From assembly GCA_031270585.1 (NCBI GenBank), contig JAISXK010000115.1, positions 1 to 9,631 of the forward strand: 9,631 nt of DNA, in the 5' to 3' direction. The DNA is from Clostridiales bacterium (GTDB lineage Bacteria; Bacillota; Clostridia; Christensenellales; CAG-138). The notes beneath the pieces were generated by a model, which did not search any database, was not told the DNA's origin, and worked only from the letters and a program-made list of their open reading frames with translations. Positions 5,735 through 9,631 of this stretch are shown here, piece after piece (position 1 is the first letter of the stretch; every line of letters starts with the position of its first letter). The position numbers were made by a program, and so were the translations under genes.

Positions 5735-5758
5735 ATAAATATTGCATAGTCTAACCTG

Positions 5759-5788
5759 ATTATAAAAACATCCGCTCGCATTTGTCAA
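5759..5788 (-). promoter_or_regulatory. Consensus sigma-70/SigA promoter of arcC-pyrB
   Basis: On the minus strand: TTGACA (5783-5788), an 18-bp spacer, then TATAAT (5759-5764). Both hexamers match consensus exactly. The predicted transcript begins near 5752, with a leader of about 46 nt. TATCAATTGACA, a near-palindrome with core TCAATTGA, overlaps the -35 and could be an operator. So strong a core promoter suggests high basal transcription or control by repression. Confidence 0.8.
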
Positions 5789-5856
5789 TTGATACCCACA
5801 AACACAAAAGCCTGACAATCGCCCATTTTCGGCATCTTATCAAGCTTTAGGCCCCT

Positions 5857-5864
5857 ATCATGAT
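5857..5864. promoter_or_regulatory. Candidate LysR-regulator half-site upstream of the arcC promoter
   Basis: ATCATGAT, identical to one half of the 15-nt inverted repeat in the lysR promoter (6908-6922). It lies about 70 bp upstream of the arcC -35 element, further than the usual -65 recognition site. Weak on its own; the shared sequence is what makes it worth recording. Confidence 0.3.
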
Positions 5865-5934
5865 TTTCTGCTATTAAACTTGCCCTTCTATAAATCCGGC
5901 TTATGTATGCGTAACCTCAACCTCCGCCTTGGGT

Positions 5935-6852
5935 TTAAGCATACTCTTTGTTCCCTGTATTGGATTTATTATCCAGCACAAACTCTTTAAACCGCATCAC
6001 CATGGGAGAAAGCGTACGCTTTTTGGGGTACACAAAATAAAACGCATGATGAAATTTGTAATCCTCCAGCGGCAACACCTTTACAAAGCCCGCCCGCACC
6101 TTATCCTCTACCGACAGGCGCGATACGATGGATATCCCAAACCCCGCTTTCACGCACAGCACAATCATCTCGTTGTTGGCCATATAGGCAATCACCTTTG
6201 CCGGTTTATCCAGATAGGTAAAGCATTTATATGCCTGGTCAAAAGCCTGGCGCGTGCCGGAACCATCCTTGCGCAGTAAGAGATTCTCATCGAGAAGCCT
6301 GTTGAACGTGATACTTTCCATCTCTGAAAACGGCGGTATATTGGGCGCGATCACCACCAACTCGTCGTCGCTTACTTTTTCGTATATCAGGTTGCGGTTA
6401 TCGGGCTCGGCGCCTACAAATCCAAAGTCAAGATCGCCCGAGAGCAGCAGGCTGATCACCTCGCCCGATCTTAAATAATGCAGGTTGTAGGTTACATCCT
6501 TATATATTTCGTGAAATCCCATTAAAATATCGGGCAGTATATACTGGCCCGGCACGCTGCTCGTTGCAATCTGCAACATGCCATCGATCTTTCCCTGGTA
6601 TTTTTCCAGACTCAGAAGCGCGTGCTCGCGCTGGTTTAAAATTTCAAGCGCGGAAATATAAAATTGCTTGCCTGCGGGCGTCAACTCGGTTTTTTTGTTG
6701 TTTCTTTCAAACAGGGTAATATCAAGCTCCTTCTCCAGCTTGGATATATGATTGCTAAGCGCAGGCTGGGTCAGAAACAATTTTTCGGCGGCTTTTGAAA
6801 AGCTCTTCACTTTGGCGATCATTACGAATGATTCAAGCTCTTTAAAGTCCAC
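5935..6852 (-). CDS. LysR-family transcriptional regulator
   Basis: DNA-binding regulator, 305 aa, normal for the family. The winged helix-turn-helix is at residues 1-60: FVMIAKVKSFSKAAEKLFLT, then QPALSNHISKLEKELDITLFER, with LTPAG at 57-61. A linker helix follows (about 62-88), then the two-lobed effector domain (about 91-295), including RKDGSGTRQAF (194-204), a pattern seen in CysL/YeiE-like members. The start is a GTG with GAGG 6 nt upstream. It lies 228 bp upstream of arcC on the same strand, an unusual arrangement since many LysR genes diverge from their targets. It probably controls arcC-pyrB and itself, judging only by position and shared ATCATGAT sites. Effector unknown. I see no terminator after it, so some readthrough into arcC is possible. 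Confidence 0.93.
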   Translation of the reverse strand: MDFKELESFVMIAKVKSFSKAAEKLFLTQPALSNHISKLEKELDITLFERNNKKTELTPAGKQFYISALEILNQREHALLSLEKYQGKIDGMLQIATSSVPGQYILPDILMGFHEIYKDVTYNLHYLRSGEVISLLLSGDLDFGFVGAEPDNRNLIYEKVSDDELVVIAPNIPPFSEMESITFNRLLDENLLLRKDGSGTRQAFDQAYKCFTYLDKPAKVIAYMANNEMIVLCVKAGFGISIVSRLSVEDKVRAGFVKVLPLEDYKFHHAFYFVYPKKRTLSPMVMRFKEFVLDNKSNTGNKEYA

Positions 6853-6899
6853 TTGCCACCTCTTTCTTTTGTTTCATCATAACAAAAAACCTTTTGCCC

Positions 6900-6927
6900 A
6901 CTATACGATCATGATACATGATGACAC
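6900..6927 (-). promoter_or_regulatory. Predicted lysR promoter with an embedded T-N11-A operator
   Basis: On the minus strand: -35 GTGTCA (6922-6927), a 16-bp spacer, and -10 TATAGT (6900-6905). Hexamers match consensus at 4 and 5 of 6 positions. The spacer is almost filled by an exact inverted repeat ATCATG-ATA-CATGAT (6908-6922), which contains T-N11-A, the classic LysR-box form. A regulator bound there would block RNA polymerase, which fits negative autoregulation. The leader to the GTG would be about 40 nt. Confidence 0.5.
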
Positions 6928-7008
6928 TTAAAATTGCGATATCCTAATTCATGGATAACGAATCTGCGCCGCCGTCGCGATTTATACCGTTTATCACAGG
7001 GATGGCCG

Positions 7009-9150
7009 CTATCCTTCCCGCTCTTCTTCGATCCCTTCCGGCAGAGCCTGCGGTTCCTGTAATTCCCGCTCTTCCTCCCTGGCGGCCGCAAGCGTCTCAC
7101 CCAATTGCCGCATAAAGCCTTCATGCTCTTCCATCTGTCCGCTCAGCAACAGCAGGTCGTATTCATCCGCAATAAACAAGCCCGTATCGTCTCGCCACAC
7201 GGGTAGCCTGTAGTCCATAACGGGCTCGTCGGATTCATCTCTCATAAACGCACGGATATATATCACGCCGGTTCCGTCAGGTTTTGCAGAGAGCACAAGC
7301 TCATAGCGCATGCCGTTTTGCCCCGTGACGGCGGTGTAATAACAGGCCAAATACGCGCCTTCCCAAAAATATATGGAGTGCCTTTGGGGTTGCCCGCTCT
7401 CCCCCGCGAGGGGGTATGTCCACTCGCCAAGGCCCCGATAATACTTTGCAAAGGGCGCATCCTCCCCATCGGCGTTATACGCATATCCATATGCGGCACA
7501 GGGCAGGTACGCGTCCCGAGAGAGCGTAAACAACACCAATATACCATGGCGCTTGCCGCCCTTGCGGTATGTGAGCGAAAGGTATGCCTGCCGTTCAAAC
7601 GCCGTATGAAAATCCAGCGTGCAGAAAAATTCACGCACACTGCCAGGCGCGATATCCGTTTCGAGCGGCGCGGCGGCGCCCTCATCTTGCGTTTCTTCCT
7701 CTTCCGTCTGCGGGCCTGCTTCCGGCTGCGCTATCGGCCGCACTCCATAGGCCGACAGCAACGCGGATAGCGTAGCATCCTCATCTCTGCCCCTGATCTC
7801 ATCCGCCAAGGCGTAAAGCGCGGCCTTCGTCAGCGGCTTGCTGCGCGCGCCATCAAAATCGACCAGCTTAACGGCATCCTTACCAACGTTAATGTATATT
7901 TTGTTTTGCGGCATTTTGGGTGCATCCCAATCATAATCCTCCAAGGCCCGTATGAACTGCGCCATCGCCGCAGCGCCCCGTACACGCGAGGCCGCCATCT
8001 CCTGCAATTGCCCGCCTAAAACATATTTTAACTGCCCGCCATAAACAACCCCCGTATCCGCGTAAAACCCGTTACGCGAGGCATCCGCAAACATTCTCTT
8101 GCCATCATAGGTGTAATATAGCGTGAAAGGGTTCTCCGTCTCCAGCAGGTACGCTTCCATACCTTGAAGATCAAACAGGGTTATACGTATGGAACTGCTA
8201 CAGGGGATATAAAACCCCTCCGCGTTTGTCTTTGCCTTTTCCACATCCAGCAATGTGATCTGTTCCCCTTCGACCACACTATCAAAAAACACGCTGTTGT
8301 TTGCAAGACGCATCTTCAGCTTTCCATCCGTCATGCTATACCAGTGTTCCCGGTTGATATATTTCGCCGCGCCATCGCTTTGCACGTACGTTATCACATA
8401 AAAGCGCTCGTCCCCAATGGTCTCTACGCGGGCTTGCGGTTGATATCTTTCGCCCTCCCGGTTTATATGGATGGGATCAGTATATACATACGCAAGTAGC
8501 GCGGCGCTGAAACGGCCGTCATCCTTCTGGCGGAATACGAGCGCATACGTATCGCCGCCATACGCGATATAAATCGCCGCCGCCCCTTCATAATACGTGG
8601 GCTCGGCGCTGATTATGGGTGCGGGCACATAGGCGTCCTCCTCAACAAAGTCACACAGGCGGATATCGGGCGACAGCGCGGATCCAAACGCGCCCACTAC
8701 CGCTTGCAGCCCACCCCATTGTTTCAGGTTGAGGAAAACACAAAGCAGCTTTAAATCCTGCTCGGTATACGCGCCGCCCTCAAACGTATATGCCATGTCT
8801 GCCGTAAAGCCCGGCTGTTCATCCAAATAAAGGCGCTTTTCCATGGGCGGCATCCCTTGCGCCACAACCTCCCCGGGCGGCATGGGCTTTTCGTCCGGGC
8901 TTTGCGGGGCTAAGCCGGGCGCCGCCGGCGTTACAGCGGCCGGTGTTGGGGCCGTCTGCGTTGGAACCGCCGGCGTTGGGGCTGCCGGTGTTGCAGGCTG
9001 CGGCATGGGCAACGCTGTGCGCTCACTTTGCAGCGCATCCGTTTGGGCGGCTACGCCTGGCGCGCCGCTTTGCGCGGTCGTGGCTACCTGCACACATCCG
9101 CTCAACAGCAACATGGCTAATAGTGCAATGCTTAAAGCTCGCCGCATCAT
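7009..9150 (-). CDS. Large lipoprotein of unknown function with a Pro/Ala/Thr linker
   Basis: I do not recognise a family. Exported, lipid-anchored protein of about 713 aa. The ATG at 9148-9150 is chosen because GGAGG (9156-9160) falls inside the first codons of the longer frame from 9162; the adjacent ATG at 9147 is equally possible. Numbering from 9162: signal peptide ending LLLSG before lipid Cys23; low-complexity Pro/Ala/Thr/Gln tether about 30-105 with five pentapeptide repeats (57-81); a globular region about 110-475 rich in Tyr and beta-type strands; an acidic spacer TEEEETQDEG (486-495); a second globular region about 505-665; and a charged Glu/Arg C-terminus (about 676-717), possibly helical. 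Residues 183-287 and 511-640 look like diverged copies of one beta-rich module. No catalytic motif is evident. It follows thrB by 56 bp. Confidence 0.85.
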   Translation of the reverse strand: MMRRALSIALLAMLLLSGCVQVATTAQSGAPGVAAQTDALQSERTALPMPQPATPAAPTPAVPTQTAPTPAAVTPAAPGLAPQSPDEKPMPPGEVVAQGMPPMEKRLYLDEQPGFTADMAYTFEGGAYTEQDLKLLCVFLNLKQWGGLQAVVGAFGSALSPDIRLCDFVEEDAYVPAPIISAEPTYYEGAAAIYIAYGGDTYALVFRQKDDGRFSAALLAYVYTDPIHINREGERYQPQARVETIGDERFYVITYVQSDGAAKYINREHWYSMTDGKLKMRLANNSVFFDSVVEGEQITLLDVEKAKTNAEGFYIPCSSSIRITLFDLQGMEAYLLETENPFTLYYTYDGKRMFADASRNGFYADTGVVYGGQLKYVLGGQLQEMAASRVRGAAAMAQFIRALEDYDWDAPKMPQNKIYINVGKDAVKLVDFDGARSKPLTKAALYALADEIRGRDEDATLSALLSAYGVRPIAQPEAGPQTEEEETQDEGAAAPLETDIAPGSVREFFCTLDFHTAFERQAYLSLTYRKGGKRHGILVLFTLSRDAYLPCAAYGYAYNADGEDAPFAKYYRGLGEWTYPLAGESGQPQRHSIYFWEGAYLACYYTAVTGQNGMRYELVLSAKPDGTGVIYIRAFMRDESDEPVMDYRLPVWRDDTGLFIADEYDLLLLSGQMEEHEGFMRQLGETLAAAREEERELQEPQALPEGIEEEREG
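8920..8994 (-). repeat. Five tandem 15-bp repeats coding a TPAAP-type linker
   Basis: Five degenerate 15-bp units encode the pentapeptides ATPAA, PTPAV, PTQTA, PTPAA and VTPAA, just after the lipid anchor of the large lipoprotein. They form a flexible tether, of the kind that lifts a domain away from the membrane through the wall. In-frame tandem units like these can change copy number by slippage without breaking the frame. Confidence 0.75.
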
Positions 9151-9155
9151 CCTGG

Positions 9156-9160
9156 CCTCC
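9156..9160 (-). promoter_or_regulatory. Ribosome binding site that decides the lipoprotein start
   Basis: GGAGG, 5 nt before the ATG at 9150 and 8 nt before the ATG at 9147. It overlaps the ATG at 9160-9162, which therefore has no usable ribosome binding site of its own. Confidence 0.6.
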
Positions 9161-9162
9161 AT

Positions 9163-9206
9163 ATTATCAAACTATATAGTACTATTACGTTTATTTATAA
9201 ACCGGC
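9163..9206. other. Short thrB-lipoprotein spacer with an AT palindrome
   Basis: An AT-rich gap with a perfect palindrome ACTATATAGT (9171-9180). A weak promoter-like pair (TTTATA, 17 bp, TATATA on the minus strand) can be drawn, but it matches consensus poorly. There is no hairpin with a U-tract, so the lipoprotein gene may be read from the thrB transcript. Confidence 0.3.
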
Positions 9207-9631
9207 TTATTGTGCTGCGGCACGCCATTGCCGCGCGGAGCCGGTCAATGTATAGCCCTTTTCATCCAGATCGATGGTGAGCGCCTGCCACCCCATCTTT
9301 CCGGCAAGGCGCTGCACGGTCTGCAAGGCGGCGATTTCCCCATCCCAAATGGCTATCATGGTTGGCCCGGCGCCCGAAAGGTACACCGCAAGCGCACCGT
9401 TTTCCGTGGCAATGTCCTTGATATCGTCGTAGCCCGCAATAAGCTCCCGGCGGTAGGGCTGGTGCAGCCGGTCTTTCATTGCGTGGCCAAGTAGCGGCAA
9501 ATCCCCCTTGGCAAGCGAAGCCGCAAGCAATGCCGCGTGCGAAACGTTGAATACGGTATCGCGCATGGATACGGTTTGAGGCAACGCCGCGCGCGCCCTT
9601 TTTGTAGATAGCGTGAAGGGCGGCACAAAGG
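9207..9631 (-). CDS. thrB: Homoserine kinase, C-terminal part (5' end cut by window edge)
   Basis: Phosphorylates L-homoserine to O-phospho-L-homoserine in threonine synthesis; cytoplasmic GHMP-superfamily kinase. About 141 C-terminal residues are visible, near half of the usual ~290-310. Recognisable pieces are VPPFTLSTKRARAALPQTVS, the segment FNVSHAALLAASLAKGDLPL, AMKDRLHQPYR, and the GHMP motif 3 AVYLSGAGPTMIA. The N-terminal ATP-binding motif 1 (P-x-x-x-GLGSSAA) would lie beyond the right edge. The apparent GTG start at 9626 is not real: the frame stays open to the edge (the preceding codon is Phe) and the family sequence is already well inside the protein. Its other threonine-pathway partners, if clustered, would be upstream, outside the window. 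Confidence 0.92.
   Translation of the reverse strand, partial: FVPPFTLSTKRARAALPQTVSMRDTVFNVSHAALLAASLAKGDLPLLGHAMKDRLHQPYRRELIAGYDDIKDIATENGALAVYLSGAGPTMIAIWDGEIAALQTVQRLAGKMGWQALTIDLDEKGYTLTGSARQWRAAAQ

Noticed and set aside
5865..5934. Possible terminator after lysR
   Set aside because: Only 4-bp complementarity such as AACC/GGTT is present, with no stable stem and no U-tract.
6909..7124. A 71-codon minus-strand frame spanning the end of the lipoprotein gene
   Set aside because: It overlaps the C-terminal coding part of the lipoprotein in another frame, has Arg/Lys-rich composition and no ribosome binding site that I can defend.
7318..7770. A 150-codon plus-strand frame within the lipoprotein gene, and similar frames at 8164-8499 and 8843-9280
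   Set aside because: They are antisense to a long gene with a clear signal peptide. Their composition is that of reversed codons, and they have no recognisable motifs or convincing start signals.
9151..9162. ATG at 9162 as the lipoprotein start
   Set aside because: GGAGG begins two bases after the A of that ATG, so it serves the next Met codons instead. It remains a minor possibility.
1..9631. Mobile element, CRISPR array, toxin-antitoxin or defence system
   Set aside because: There is no transposase, integrase, nuclease, repeat-spacer pattern or small paired genes. All genes are housekeeping-type or transport-type on one strand.

Overview
The window reads as one stretch of a bacterial chromosome in which every convincing gene lies on the minus strand, so transcription runs from high to low coordinates. 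Most genes carry a strong GGAGG-type ribosome binding site. Lipoprotein signal peptides, moderate GC and AT-rich intergenic spacers fit a Clostridia-like Firmicute that handles amino acids anaerobically. That placement is an inference from style and gene content; no taxonomic marker is present.

Layout in transcription order. (1) 9631-9207: C-terminal part of homoserine kinase (thrB), cut by the right edge. (2) 9150-7009: a large Pro-rich-linker lipoprotein of unknown function, 56 bp after thrB. (3) 6852-5935: a LysR-family regulator with a candidate autoregulatory operator inside its own promoter. (4) 5706-3812: carbamate kinase (arcC) and aspartate carbamoyltransferase catalytic chain (pyrB), an evident two-gene operon with a near-perfect sigma-70-type promoter upstream and a perfect 26-nt palindromic terminator downstream. 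(5) 3473-1: a branched-chain-amino-acid-type (HAAT family) ABC importer in the order livG-livF-livJ-livH, with its own promoter about 130 bp upstream of livG; livH is cut by the left edge and livM is not in the window.

How the genes may work together. ArcC and PyrB share carbamoyl phosphate. ArcC could supply it to PyrB, or the pair could run backwards, breaking carbamoyl-aspartate down to aspartate and carbamoyl phosphate and making ATP. The LysR gene just upstream is the obvious candidate regulator. The Liv cassette is a separate transcription unit behind the pyrB terminator. It departs from textbook Liv systems in gene order, in its ligand-pocket segment and in its ATPase motifs: the LivG signature motif and the LivF Q-loop are both degenerate, and in a LivF/LivG heterodimer both changes fall in the same ATP site.

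I see no tRNA, rRNA, CRISPR array, insertion sequence, integrase or phage gene. The least explained items are the orphan lipoprotein, the asymmetric ATPase pair and the regulatory palindromes between genes.
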